Source: Mesorhizobium sp. CA8
Lineage (GTDB): Bacteria; Pseudomonadota; Alphaproteobacteria; Rhizobiales; Rhizobiaceae
Assembly: GCF_020164955.1 (NCBI RefSeq)
Contig: NZ_JAIUHG010000027.1
Location: 1-64,000 of the forward strand
DNA: 64,000 bases
Reading direction: 5' to 3'
Below the pieces are notes generated by a model, which was not told where the DNA came from, made no database searches, and worked only from the letters and a program-made list of their open reading frames with translations. Below, piece by piece: positions 1-8,536 of this stretch. Each line of letters begins with the position of its first letter. Within the stretch, counting starts at the first letter, position 1. Both the position numbers and the translations under genes were made by a program.

Positions 1-85
1 GATTCGTGTGTCATCTCCAGCGTAGAATCACAACCGATTCCGCGCCGCAATACCTATCTTAGCGCCTATGCCCTCAACGGGGAGA

Positions 86-1561
86 TCATCCGCGCCAAGG
101 ATCCGCCACCCGCGGCCAGATCGGCCGGTTGAGCTTTCTGTAGTCCGTCACCGCCGGACTGCTCGGATAAGAACTCGGCGCAGCCACATAGATGATCTCG
201 GCGGCGATCGGCGCGAAGCCGGCGTAGAAATGATTCGTCGACTTGATCAGGAGGACATCCTTCGACAGCGGATCGATGCCGATGTTGGAAAAGATATCCG
301 GCTCGAAAGTCTGGGTGCGGTTGGTGTTCAAGATGACGTCGACCTCGGTGCCTTCGATGCGCACCACCGCCGACGGCCCCAGCGTCACCCGGCTTGGCCC
401 GAAGCTCTGCCAGCCTTCGTTGGTTGTCTTCAGCACCCTGACGCGGGCATCGATCGGCTCGCCGGCCTGAGGGCCGGCTTTGCCGCCGAAGCGCAGGTCG
501 ATGACCGCGCCTTCGCCGGCCGCATGGCAGAAGGTCACGGCGATCGGGTCCCAAATCGTCGCTACGCCAACCTTGGTCACGCCACGCGAAAGCAGCTCTC
601 GCAGCACGATGGTGCCGTCGCCCGGCACGCCGCCGCCCGGATTGTCCCAGATGTCGGCGATCACGACCGGCTTGTCCTGGCGCTCGGTGCGCACGGCTAA
701 GGCCCGCTCGATGCCGACCGAGGCGGAAAGCATCGTCATGGCGGTCTTCTCACGTAAGGCGTAGAGCTCGCGCCCGAGCGTTTCGGCGAGCTTGTCGCCC
801 TTTTCCTTGTCATTGTCGGTGACGACCAGGATGCGCGTGCCCATCTCCGGCACGTCGGCCGCCATGAAGCCGTGAATGACCGAGACCGACAGCACGCCGT
901 CCTTACCATGCAGCGCCTTGATCCTGTCGACGAAGGAGCGCATCGGCTCGCGGCTGGTCGGCAGCACCTGGATCATGCGGCAGTCGAAGGTCGAGATCAC
1001 AGGCTTGATCTCCCCGCGCGCCGCGGCGAGGCCGAGCTCGACCACATGCTCGCCGCGCTCGTAGAAATCGGTGTGCGGAAATTCGAGGAAGTAGGCCATG
1101 ATGTCGCAAGCCGCGACGCGTTTCGGGGTCAAATGGCTGTGCGGATCGAACTCGGAGGCAATCACCACTTTCGGGCCGACGATGGCGCGCACGCGCTCCA
1201 GGAGATCGCCTTCGCAATCGTCATAGCCTTGCGCCACCATGGCACCATGCAGGCCGAAGATGACGGCATCGACCGGCAGTGCCTCCCTTAGCTGGCCAAG
1301 GATCTCGTCGCGCAGCGTCTCATAGGTCTGCCGTTGCACCAGGCCGCCGGGTTCGGCCCAGGTGGCGGTGCCTTCGATGACGGTCAACCCTTCCTTCGCG
1401 GCGCGCTTGCGCAACGCCACGATCGGCGAGGAGCAGAGCGTCGGCGTCTCCGGATGTTTTCCGGGGCCGGCATAGAAGGCCATCTCGAAGGAAGCCCGAT
1501 CTGTCGGCACCGGCGAGAAGGTGTTGGTTTCCGTCGCCAGCGAGGCGGTGAAGATGCGCAT
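86..1561 (-). CDS. M81 family (MlrC-like) metallopeptidase
   Basis: Predicted zinc-dependent amide hydrolase of the M81 family, whose founding member MlrC degrades linearised microcystin; the natural substrate here is unknown. The 491-residue product has the family N-terminus ETNTFSP (11-17), HGAM (105-108), FDPHSHLTP (138-146) with candidate metal ligands, PHTDFYERG (162-170) and the C-domain motif DNPGGGVPGD (306-315). I see no signal peptide, so it is probably cytoplasmic. I chose the ATG at 1561 because MRIFTASLATETN is the usual family start and a GGAG lies 7 bases upstream; a longer reading frame runs back through a repeat and is unlikely to be translated. It is the last gene of the minus-strand ABC importer arm, separated from the permease by an 81-base gap that contains a GCAATTCC repeat. 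Context suggests hydrolysis of the imported compound. Confidence 0.88.
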   Translation of the reverse strand: MRIFTASLATETNTFSPVPTDRASFEMAFYAGPGKHPETPTLCSSPIVALRKRAAKEGLTVIEGTATWAEPGGLVQRQTYETLRDEILGQLREALPVDAVIFGLHGAMVAQGYDDCEGDLLERVRAIVGPKVVIASEFDPHSHLTPKRVAACDIMAYFLEFPHTDFYERGEHVVELGLAAARGEIKPVISTFDCRMIQVLPTSREPMRSFVDRIKALHGKDGVLSVSVIHGFMAADVPEMGTRILVVTDNDKEKGDKLAETLGRELYALREKTAMTMLSASVGIERALAVRTERQDKPVVIADIWDNPGGGVPGDGTIVLRELLSRGVTKVGVATIWDPIAVTFCHAAGEGAVIDLRFGGKAGPQAGEPIDARVRVLKTTNEGWQSFGPSRVTLGPSAVVRIEGTEVDVILNTNRTQTFEPDIFSNIGIDPLSKDVLLIKSTNHFYAGFAPIAAEIIYVAAPSSYPSSPAVTDYRKLNRPIWPRVADPWRG

Positions 1562-1591
1562 GAATGCTCCGTACTGGACTTTTGGTTCTTC

Positions 1592-1634
1592 GCAATTCCG
1601 GACGGAAAACCGCTGCACACTTTCCTGGAATTGC
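1592..1634. repeat. GCAATTCC/GGAATTGC hairpin repeat, copy 1
   Basis: A 43-base element with 8-bp complementary ends (GCAATTCC and GGAATTGC) and an inner GGAAAA/TTTCC pairing. Closely matching copies occur at 13701, 26587 and 55315. This copy lies in the leader of the M81 gene, between it and the upstream permease gene. Confidence 0.85.
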
Positions 1635-1642
1635 CGGGATTG

Positions 1643-2467
1643 CTATTTGACCGCGCCGAGCGCCAATCCGCGGACGAGATAGCGCTGCAGCCAGATGAAG
1701 AGGATCGCCACCGGCAGCGTCGCCAGCAGCGTGGCCGCCATGACATGGTGCCATTCGATCGTATAGCGGCCGGCGACCAGCGAGAAAACCTGGATCGGCA
1801 GCGTGTAGCTTTCCTGGCTGCGCAGCATGGTGAGCGCCACGACGAACTCGTTCCAGGCATTGATGAAGGTGAAGATCGCCGTCACCGCGATCGCCGGCAG
1901 GCAAAGCGGCAGGAACACTTTGCGCAGGGTGAGCCAGCGGCCGGCACCTTCCGTCCAGGCCGCCTCCTCGAGGTCGCGCGGGATGGTGTCGAAATAGCTC
2001 TGCAGCATCCAGACCGTAAAGGCGACATTGAAAGCCATGTAGATGAAGCCGAGCGCGGTGGTGCTCTCGACCAGGCCCCAGGCGGCCATCAGCCGGAACA
2101 GGCCGAGCACCAGCACGATCGGCGAGATCATCTGCGAGATCAAAAGGAACTGGCGGAAGGCGCCATAGCCGCCGAAGCGGAAGCGCGACATCGCATAAGC
2201 CGCCGGCACCGAGATCAGGATCGCGCCGATGGTCGCCAGCGCCGAGACATAGAGCGAGTTGACGAGCGCCTGGCCAAAACCGGTCGCCACCCACATGTCG
2301 GCGAAATTCGACCAGCGGAATTCGCTCGGCCACCAGGTGGGCGTCAGCACTTCGGTGCGGGGTTTGACCGCGGTGAGGAACATCACGGCGAAGGGGAAGA
2401 TCGTCACCGCGACCAACGGTGCAAGCAGCAGCCAGGCGATGATGGTGCGTTTCAACTTGCCGTTCAT
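1643..2467 (-). CDS. ABC sugar-type importer, inner-membrane permease (MalG-like)
   Basis: Membrane permease subunit of a binding-protein-dependent importer of the carbohydrate uptake type. The 274-residue product has about six hydrophobic segments (first near 10-32) and the cytoplasmic EAA loop EEAAWTEGAG at 167-176, which docks to the ATPase. Length and the short N-terminus before the first helix fit the MalG/UgpE group. Its start overlaps the stop of the preceding permease gene by 4 bases (ATGA), so the two are probably translationally coupled. The M81 gene follows. The matching ATPase is not adjacent but on the divergent arm at 5928-6995. Substrate cannot be read from the sequence. Confidence 0.93.
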   Translation of the reverse strand: MNGKLKRTIIAWLLLAPLVAVTIFPFAVMFLTAVKPRTEVLTPTWWPSEFRWSNFADMWVATGFGQALVNSLYVSALATIGAILISVPAAYAMSRFRFGGYGAFRQFLLISQMISPIVLVLGLFRLMAAWGLVESTTALGFIYMAFNVAFTVWMLQSYFDTIPRDLEEAAWTEGAGRWLTLRKVFLPLCLPAIAVTAIFTFINAWNEFVVALTMLRSQESYTLPIQVFSLVAGRYTIEWHHVMAATLLATLPVAILFIWLQRYLVRGLALGAVK

Positions 2468-3333
2468 GCGCGCTGCTCCCGCATGGCGAGCCGGACATAG
2501 ATCATGGTGAAGACGAGCAGGATCGCGAAGATCACCAGCGACACGGCGGAAGCCTCGCCCAGCTTGCCGATGCGAAAGGCCAGCTTGTAGAGATGCGTGA
2601 CCAATATGTCGGTCGAGTTCGCCGGCCCCCCTTGAGTCATCACCCAGATGATCGGGAAAGAGTTGAAGACATAGATGGTGTTGAGCACGATCGCGATGTT
2701 GATGAAGGGTTTTAGCAGCGGAAAGGTGATCTCGCGGAACTGCTGCAAGGGCGTCGCGCCTTCGAGTGCCGCCGCCTCATAGAGATCGTCGGGGATCGAG
2801 GACAGGCCGCCGAGGAAGATCGTTGTGGTGAACGGCACCGTCACCAATATGCCGATCAGCACCTGCATCGGGAAGGCGGTCTCGGCGCTGGCCAGCCACT
2901 GGATGTTCTGGCTGATCAGGCCGAGCTTCATCAGCGCCGAATTCAGCATGCCGCTTTCGCCGTTGAGGGCCCAGCGCCAGACCACCGCCGTCATGGTCAG
3001 CGACACTGCCCAGGGCAGCATGATGACGACACGGGCGAGGCCGCGGCCGTAGAAGTCCGTGTTGAGGATGATTGCCACCGGGATCGACAAAAGCAGCGCG
3101 CCGCCGACCACGAGCACCGTCCACAGCGCTGTGCGCCAGAGCGCGGCGACAAAATCGGGATCGGCGGCGAGCGCCGCGAAATTGGCCAGGCCGCTGAACT
3201 CGCGAAGCTGACCGAAGCGGTTGACGTCATGCGTCGAGATCTGGATCAGGTCCCAGACCGGCCAGAAAATCACCACCGCCGCCAGGAACAGGCTGGGCAA
3301 GGTCAGCAGATAGGGCAGGAAACGATTTTGCAT
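2464..3333 (-). CDS. ABC sugar-type importer, inner-membrane permease (MalF-like)
   Basis: Partner permease of the importer, 289 residues, with about six membrane segments starting near residue 10 and the EAA loop EAAALEGAT at 186-194. It belongs to the MalF/UgpA group that lacks the large periplasmic loop of enteric MalF. The gene overlaps the MalG-like gene downstream by 4 bases. Upstream it is separated from the substrate-binding protein gene by 415 bases that carry a long stem-loop mosaic repeat, a position where secondary structure could lower expression of the membrane subunits relative to the binding protein. The start ATG at 3333 begins with a typical short positively charged N-terminus. 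Confidence 0.93.
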   Translation of the reverse strand: MQNRFLPYLLTLPSLFLAAVVIFWPVWDLIQISTHDVNRFGQLREFSGLANFAALAADPDFVAALWRTALWTVLVVGGALLLSIPVAIILNTDFYGRGLARVVIMLPWAVSLTMTAVVWRWALNGESGMLNSALMKLGLISQNIQWLASAETAFPMQVLIGILVTVPFTTTIFLGGLSSIPDDLYEAAALEGATPLQQFREITFPLLKPFINIAIVLNTIYVFNSFPIIWVMTQGGPANSTDILVTHLYKLAFRIGKLGEASAVSLVIFAILLVFTMIYVRLAMREQRA

Positions 3334-3489
3334 CGGCTGGTTTGTGTCGCGTTGCGGATGGATGAGGCTGGCTTAACAGATTGACTTGCCTCCTTCTTCT
3401 CAGGACGTCGCTTCCGGATTCCTTGCAAGTGGTGGCGCTGTTCCTCACCTGTGCGCCCGTCCTCCGCGGCGGGTGCGGAAGAGAGCCCT

Positions 3490-3690
3490 TCCTCTCCCCC
3501 GTCGATCGGGGGAGAGGTGTCGAGCGCAGCTCGACGGAGTGGGGGGTCGATCCCTGGCGCAAGGCGAGGCGATGCTTGCGCGGAGTGTCTTTCGTAAGTC
3601 CGCTCGCGGCGGTGGCCAGGTGGTTCCCCCACTCCGTCTCGGCTTCGCCGAGCCACCTCTCCCCCCTCCGGAGGGAGAGGAAGGAGGCAG
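3490..3690. repeat. CCTCTCCCC mosaic repeat in the 415-base gap between binding protein and permease
   Basis: The gap 3334-3748 holds no convincing gene. Most of it is a mosaic of short inverted repeats: a CCTCTCCCCC...GGGGGAGAGG hairpin at 3490-3516, then an ACTCCGTCTCGGCTTCGCCG-type segment and a second CTCTCCCCCC...GGAGGGAGAG hairpin near 3657-3690. Related pieces recur at 31294, 34868, 41164, 46506 and 53530. Confidence 0.8.
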
Positions 3691-3748
3691 GGAAAGTGTG
3701 GCGCGCTCCGACGGGTGGAGCGCGCCACGGGCGCAGGGAGATACGCCC

Positions 3749-4981
3749 TTATTTCTTCTTCAGAACGGCGTTCGCCTTGTCCGCTGCCTCCTTCAGGGCG
3801 TCTTCCGGTTTGGCGCTGCCGAGATAGATTTTCTGCATGGCGTCCGACGTGATCTGGGCGATTTCTTCCCAGCCCGGGATAACTGGCGCGAAGCGGGCGT
3901 CGGGCAGAAGCGCGGTGAAGGCGGCGAGGTCGGCGTTGTTGACGTAATAGTCCATCTTGGCCTCCTCCTTGTTCACCGGCAGGAAGCCCTCGCCTTGCGT
4001 GAACTTGGCGCGCTGCTCCTTGGTGAACAGGAAGTCGAGCAGCTTCCAGGCCTCGTCCTTGTTCTTGGAGTTCTTGAACATGATGATGGAGTCGGTGACG
4101 CCATAGGTGCCGCGCGCGCCGGTCGGTCCGGCGGGGATGGCGGCGACGCCGTATTTCAGCTTCGGCGCTTCTTCCTTGATCTGGTTGGAGAGGAAGGGCG
4201 CGGTGATCATCATGCCGACCTTGCCCTGCTTGAACAGGTTCTGCACGTCCTCGCGATTGTTGGAGGTCACGCCAGGTTCCGTCAGCCCCTCGTCGATCAT
4301 CGACTTGTAGAGCTTGGCGGCCTCGAGCGCGCCGGGCGTGCTCAAGCCGGAGGTGCCGTCCTTGTTGAGGATCTCGGTGCCGAAGGACCACATCGCGTAG
4401 TAGTAATAGACGTCGGTCTCGATCTCCTTGCCCTGCAGGCCGTAGCCGAAGGCGCCTTGAGCCTTGATCTTGCGCGCGTCCTCCTGCAGCTCGGTCCAGG
4501 TGCCCGGCGGCTTGGCGATGCCGGCCTTCTCGAACAGCTCCTTGTTGTAATACATGGCGCGCGCCGAGGCAGCGATCGGCAGGCCGTAGGTGTGGCCGTC
4601 CATGATCGAGGGCTGCAGGAAGGTGTCGATGAAGCGGTCCTTGAACTCGGGCGTGATGTAGCTGTCGAGCGGCTCGGCGACATCCTGCTGGACGAAGTCG
4701 ATCAGCCAGCGCGTTCCGATGATCGAAAGGTCGGCATTGGTGCCGGCGGTGATGTCGGTGGTGAGTTTCTGCAGGAGCACGTCCCACGGCACCACTTCGT
4801 ATTTGATGGTGATGCCGGGATTGGCCGCCTCGAATTCCTTCTTCACCGCTTCGAAATAGGGGCCGGTCTTGGCGCTGTACTCGGCGACGGTGACGCGCAC
4901 CTCGCCGGCATCGGCGGGTGCGGCAAAAGCCAGCATGCTCATTCCGGCCAACAGGCCGACAGTCCATTTCGCAAGGCTCAT
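3749..4981 (-). CDS. ABC importer substrate-binding protein (family 1, sugar type)
   Basis: Periplasmic solute-binding protein that delivers ligand to the two permeases encoded downstream. From the ATG at 4981 the product is 410 residues with an N-terminal signal peptide (MSLAKWTVGLLAG then a hydrophobic run ending AAPADAG). The body has the SBP_bac_1 layout of maltose-type binding proteins. I prefer 4981 over the in-frame ATG at 5005 because a strong GGGAGG ribosome site lies just upstream of it and it gives a standard signal peptide. The gene heads the minus-strand arm and is divergent from the SDR gene; two similar 18-bp sites lie in the shared promoter region. Ligand unknown: the RpiR regulator hints at a phosphorylated sugar effector, the M81 enzyme at an amide-containing compound. 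Confidence 0.93.
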   Translation of the reverse strand: MSLAKWTVGLLAGMSMLAFAAPADAGEVRVTVAEYSAKTGPYFEAVKKEFEAANPGITIKYEVVPWDVLLQKLTTDITAGTNADLSIIGTRWLIDFVQQDVAEPLDSYITPEFKDRFIDTFLQPSIMDGHTYGLPIAASARAMYYNKELFEKAGIAKPPGTWTELQEDARKIKAQGAFGYGLQGKEIETDVYYYYAMWSFGTEILNKDGTSGLSTPGALEAAKLYKSMIDEGLTEPGVTSNNREDVQNLFKQGKVGMMITAPFLSNQIKEEAPKLKYGVAAIPAGPTGARGTYGVTDSIIMFKNSKNKDEAWKLLDFLFTKEQRAKFTQGEGFLPVNKEEAKMDYYVNNADLAAFTALLPDARFAPVIPGWEEIAQITSDAMQKIYLGSAKPEDALKEAADKANAVLKKK

Positions 4982-5154
4982 CTGATTTCCTCCCATGATG
5001 TGCATTCGCGCCTGGCCTTAAGAGGCACAGGATTTATGTTACTTTCCTACATTATCGAGGGTTATGCCCAATGCAAGCGGTTTATCATGTTGCTAAATTA
5101 CATTTTGTTGGATAGCGTTCCGCCGTTGTCTGGCACGGCGGAGGAGCGCGTATC
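4982..5154. promoter_or_regulatory. Divergent control region with two 18-bp sites 51 bp apart
   Basis: AT-rich region between the divergent arms. Two related sequences, ATGTTACTTTCCTACATT (5036-5053) and ATGTTGCTAAATTACATT (5087-5104), share the pattern ATGTTRCTNNNNTACATT with ATGT/ACAT half-sites. Their starts are 51 bp apart, close to five helical turns. This is the expected place for the RpiR-type regulator encoded at 7005-7886 to bind; the assignment is inference. Confidence 0.6.
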
Positions 5155-5925
5155 GTGGTATCGAAGGCCGATTTCGAGGGCAAAACCGTTGTCGTCACGG
5201 GCGCCGGCGGCGGCCTCGGTTCGGCGATCGTTGAGCTCATGGCCGAGCGCGGCGCGCGCATCGTCGGCTGCGACCAGTCGGTAGAAGCGCTGGCCGGGCC
5301 GCATATCGCCTCTCGCCACGTCTTCAACCTGCTCGACCGGGCCTCGATCGAAGCGGCAATCCCGGCACTGCTCGACAAAGACGGCGTTCCCGACATCCTG
5401 ATCAACAATGCCGGCTGGACGCGCGCCGAGACCTTGAAGGTGCTGACGGCGGACAAGATCGAAGAGGAGCTCGACCTCAATTTGACCGGCGTGATGACCT
5501 TCGCCGATCCGCTGATCAAGGCGATGTCCAAGCGCGGCGCGGGCAGCGTCGTGTTCATCTCCTCGGTCAACGCCATCGCGCATTTCGGCAATCCGGCCTA
5601 TGCCGCTGCCAAGGCCGGCATCAACGCCTATGCCAAGTCGATCGCCGTCGAGCTTGGCCGCAGCGGCGTGCGCGCCAATGTCGTCTGTCCGGGCTCGATC
5701 CGCACCGCCGCCTGGGACCATCGTCTGGCCAAGGATCCCGAGATCCTCGGCCGGCTCAAGCGGCTCTATCCGCTTGGCCGCATCGTCGACGCTTCGGAGG
5801 TAGCGGAAGCCGTCGCTTTCCTTGCCTCCGACCGCGCTTCCGGCATAACAGGTGCCGTGGTGCCCGTGGATGCCGGGCTGACAGCCGGTTACCTGCCTTT
5901 CATCGACGACATACTGGGAGCGTGA
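5155..5925 (+). CDS. SDR family NAD(P)-dependent oxidoreductase
   Basis: Short-chain dehydrogenase/reductase, 256 residues, classical type. The dinucleotide motif TGAGGGLG is at 15-22, NNAG at 84-87, catalytic Ser137, Tyr149 and Lys153. It probably oxidises or reduces a hydroxyl group of the compound imported by the neighbouring ABC system. Translation starts at a GTG (5155) preceded by GGAGGAG; no better ATG is present. It is the first gene of the plus-strand arm and ends 2 bases before the ATPase ATG, so the pair is surely one operon. Cofactor preference and substrate cannot be told from the motifs alone. Confidence 0.92.
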   Translation: MVSKADFEGKTVVVTGAGGGLGSAIVELMAERGARIVGCDQSVEALAGPHIASRHVFNLLDRASIEAAIPALLDKDGVPDILINNAGWTRAETLKVLTADKIEEELDLNLTGVMTFADPLIKAMSKRGAGSVVFISSVNAIAHFGNPAYAAAKAGINAYAKSIAVELGRSGVRANVVCPGSIRTAAWDHRLAKDPEILGRLKRLYPLGRIVDASEVAEAVAFLASDRASGITGAVVPVDAGLTAGYLPFIDDILGA

Positions 5926-5927
5926 CC

Positions 5928-6995
5928 ATGACCGACGTCCAGTTCCGCAACCTGTCGAAATCCTTCGGCCAGCACAAGATCCTCGAAGATATCAATCTCG
6001 ACATCCGGACCGGTGAGTTCGTCGTGCTGGTCGGCCCCTCCGGCTGCGGCAAGTCGACCTTGCTGCGCATGCTGGCCGGGCTGGAGACGATCACCTCCGG
6101 CGATCTCGTCATCGGCGGCACGCGCGCCAACGACCTGCCGCCGCAGAAGCGCAACATCGCTATGGTGTTCCAGTCCTACGCGCTGTTTCCACATCTGAAG
6201 GCTTCGGAGAATATCGGCTTCGGCCCGAAAATCCGCGGTGAGAACCGCGCCGCGATCGATGACAAGGTCAAGAAGGCCTCGGGCGTGCTCAACCTCTTCT
6301 CCTATCTCGACCGCTATCCCAGGCAATTGTCCGGCGGCCAGCGCCAGCGCGTCGCCATGGGCCGCGCCATCGTGCGCGAGCCTTCGGTCTTCCTGTTCGA
6401 CGAGCCGCTTTCCAATCTCGACGCGCAGCTGCGCGTGCAGATGCGCACCGAGATCAAGGCGCTGCACCAGCGGCTGAAACCGACCATCGTCTATGTCACC
6501 CACGACCAGATCGAGGCGATGACCATGGCCGACCGCATCGTGGTGATGGACCGCGGCCGCATTCAGCAGGTCGGGCAGCCGCTGGAGCTCTACGACCGGC
6601 CGGCCAACAAATTCGTCGCCAGCTTCATCGGCTCGCCCTCGATGAGCTTCGTCTCCGGCGCGCTGAAGACCGCCGGAGCCAAGTCCTGGTTTGAAACGAC
6701 AGGCGGCGGCCGTCTGGCGCTCCCGGACAAGGCTACGTCCGGCAGCGACACGGTCGAGGCCGGCATCAGGCCCGAGCATTTCGTGGTCGGCGCCGGCGGC
6801 GATGCCCTCGCCATTAAGGTCGATGTCGTCGAGCCGACCGGCTCGGAAACGCATGTCTATGGCTCCGTCGGCGGCGACACGGTGCGCGCAGTGTTCCGCG
6901 ACCGGCTGCAGGTGAAGCCGGGCGACCGGCTGCCGGTGAGCGTCGATCCGCGCAACATCCACCTCTTCGATAAGGCGACGGGCCTGCCGCTGTGA
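5928..6995 (+). CDS. ABC importer ATPase (MalK/UgpC type)
   Basis: Cytoplasmic ATPase that energises the importer, 355 residues. Walker A GPSGCGKS (36-43), Q-loop Gln82, signature LSGGQ (134-138), Walker B VFLFDE (154-159) and an H-loop THDQ near 193 are all intact. The C-terminal third carries a TOBE-like domain with ...GIRPEHF..., as in MalK/UgpC proteins. I chose the ATG at 5928 (MTDVQFRNLS); a GTG at 5922 in the same frame overlaps the SDR stop and is less likely. It sits between the SDR and the RpiR regulator, on the opposite strand from its cognate permeases, so balanced expression needs both arms of the divergent promoter. Confidence 0.95.
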   Translation: MTDVQFRNLSKSFGQHKILEDINLDIRTGEFVVLVGPSGCGKSTLLRMLAGLETITSGDLVIGGTRANDLPPQKRNIAMVFQSYALFPHLKASENIGFGPKIRGENRAAIDDKVKKASGVLNLFSYLDRYPRQLSGGQRQRVAMGRAIVREPSVFLFDEPLSNLDAQLRVQMRTEIKALHQRLKPTIVYVTHDQIEAMTMADRIVVMDRGRIQQVGQPLELYDRPANKFVASFIGSPSMSFVSGALKTAGAKSWFETTGGGRLALPDKATSGSDTVEAGIRPEHFVVGAGGDALAIKVDVVEPTGSETHVYGSVGGDTVRAVFRDRLQVKPGDRLPVSVDPRNIHLFDKATGLPL

Positions 6996-7004
6996 GATGA
7001 TGAG

Positions 7005-7886
7005 ATGAAGACCCCGGCCGACATCATCACCCGCCTGCAATTGATGTCGCAGGACGGCACCAAGTCGGACCGCCGGCTGGCCGAGCTGGTGCTTTCTGAC
7101 CTCGACTTCGCCTCCAAGGCCGCCATCTCGGAGATCGCGGCGCGCGTCGGTGTCAGCGAGCCGACCGTCACCCGCTTCTGCCGCAATCTCGGCTGCGAGG
7201 GCCTGCGCGATTTCAAGTTCTACCTGGCGCAGGCGATCGCCATCGGCGGCCAGTATCTGTCGCCGGAGCCGCTCAGCCGCGACGCGCGCGAGCAGCGCAT
7301 CGCCTCGGCAATCACCGAGGCGGCCATCGCCGCCATCCAGCGCGCCAGCGAAAACCTCGACATGACGACGCTGATGGATGTTGCCGCCCGCATCGCCGGT
7401 TCGGGCAATGTGCTGTGCATCGGCTCAGGCGGCATCTCCTCGATGATGGCGACCGAGATGCAGAACCGGCTGTTCCGGCTCGGCCTGTCGGCCCTCGCCC
7501 AGACCGACGGCCAGCTGCAGCGCATGTATGCCGCGGTGGCGACGCCCGAAACGACGCTGCTTGCCTTCTCCGTCTCGGGCTATGCGCGCTCGGTGATCGA
7601 AGCCGTCGAGGTTGCCCAGCAATATGGCGCCGCCACCGTCGCCATCACCGCGCCGGAGTCGGCCCTGGCCAAGGTCGCCGACACGGTCATCCTTTTGCAG
7701 TCCGTCGAGGACGGCAACATCTACAAGCCGACCTCGTCGCGCTATGCGCTGCTCGCCATCCTCGACATGATCGCCACCACGGTGGCGGAATCGCGCGGGC
7801 CGAAAGTGCTGGAGAATCTGCGCCGCATCAAGCAAAGCGTGAACACGCTGAAGGTCGATGATCCGAAGCTGCCGCTGGGGGATTGA
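7005..7886 (+). CDS. MurR/RpiR family transcriptional regulator (HTH-SIS)
   Basis: Probable regulator of the locus, 293 residues. The N-terminal 80 residues form an RpiR-type helix-turn-helix (AARVGVSEPTVTRFCRNLGC), followed near 120-260 by a SIS sugar-phosphate isomerase fold with CIGSGGISSMMATEM and an LLAFSVSGYARSVIEA segment. SIS domains of this family usually bind phosphosugars. It is the third gene of the plus-strand arm, 9 bases after the ATPase stop. It most likely acts on the two sites at 5036-5104. Its stop lies 3 bases from the stop of the convergent YggU gene, leaving no room for a separate terminator. Confidence 0.93.
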   Translation: MKTPADIITRLQLMSQDGTKSDRRLAELVLSDLDFASKAAISEIAARVGVSEPTVTRFCRNLGCEGLRDFKFYLAQAIAIGGQYLSPEPLSRDAREQRIASAITEAAIAAIQRASENLDMTTLMDVAARIAGSGNVLCIGSGGISSMMATEMQNRLFRLGLSALAQTDGQLQRMYAAVATPETTLLAFSVSGYARSVIEAVEVAQQYGAATVAITAPESALAKVADTVILLQSVEDGNIYKPTSSRYALLAILDMIATTVAESRGPKVLENLRRIKQSVNTLKVDDPKLPLGD

Positions 7887-7889
7887 AGG

Positions 7890-8201
7890 CTATTTGGAAA
7901 GAGCCTCGACGCTCTTTGCCAGCGCGGTCGGCTCACCGACAATCCGCAACGTCTTCAGCCGCGACGTGCCGCCGGCGACCACCGAAACGGCCGACACTGG
8001 CACATCCATCGCCTTGGCCAGCATCCGTTCCAGCGCTTGATTGGCGGCGCCGTTCTCCGGCACGGCGCGCACGCGCGCCTTGAGATGATTGCGCCCGTCG
8101 GCGGCGGTCTCGACGCCATCAATCCGATCGAGCGCCGCTTTCGGCGTCAGCCGCACGAAGAGGTCGATGCCGTTCTCACGCAGCCGAAACGGCGGGCTCA
8201 T
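7890..8201 (-). CDS. DUF167 (YggU-like) family protein
   Basis: Small cytoplasmic protein of 103 residues in the DUF167/YggU family, whose function is unknown. The family signature is visible in LFVRLTPKAALDRIDG and VPENGAANQALERMLA, and the C-terminus has the usual SVVAGGTSRLKTLRI strand. The ATG at 8201 shares one base with the TGA of the yggT-like gene upstream (TGATG), so the two are translationally coupled. The pairing yggT-yggU is common in proteobacteria. A longer reading frame that extends upstream is only the out-of-frame part of the yggT-like gene. Confidence 0.9.
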   Translation of the reverse strand: MSPPFRLRENGIDLFVRLTPKAALDRIDGVETAADGRNHLKARVRAVPENGAANQALERMLAKAMDVPVSAVSVVAGGTSRLKTLRIVGEPTALAKSVEALSK

Positions 8202-8500
8202 CAGCCGCCGGCCACGACCCAGGACCAGACGGTGGTGACCAGAAACTGCCGGATGAAGAAGATGATCAGAAGCAGGATGATCGGCGAAATGTCGATGCCG
8301 CCGAGATCGGGCATGAAGCGGCGGATCGGGCGCAGCGCCGGATCGGTCAGCCGATAGAGCATATTGCCGACGCTGCCGACGAACTGGTTGCGCGAGTTGA
8401 CGACATTGAAGGCGTAGAGCCAGGAAAAGATCGCCGAGGCGATGATGATCCACCAGTAGATATCAAGCGCCATGACGATGGTCTGAATAAGGGCGATCAT
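8201..8500 (-). CDS. YggT family membrane protein
   Basis: Integral inner-membrane protein of 99 residues with two hydrophobic segments (about 3-30 and 68-97) flanking the family motif YRLTDPALRPIRRFMPDLGG near 49-68. The YggT family is linked to osmotic or ion homeostasis and membrane organisation, without a settled biochemical role. The ATG at 8500 gives the canonical start MIALIQTIVMALDIYWWI; in-frame codons further upstream run into a hairpin repeat and the tRNA region. It forms a two-gene unit with the DUF167 gene. Confidence 0.92.
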   Translation of the reverse strand: MIALIQTIVMALDIYWWIIIASAIFSWLYAFNVVNSRNQFVGSVGNMLYRLTDPALRPIRRFMPDLGGIDISPIILLLIIFFIRQFLVTTVWSWVVAGG

Positions 8501-8536
8501 GCCGGTCTCCAAAATTGTCGCCGACATGTAGCCATT

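Noticed and set aside
3386..5284. 632-codon plus-strand frame
   Set aside because: It runs antisense through the binding-protein gene and a mosaic repeat, has His/Val/Gly-rich composition typical of a high-GC shadow frame, and resembles no protein family.
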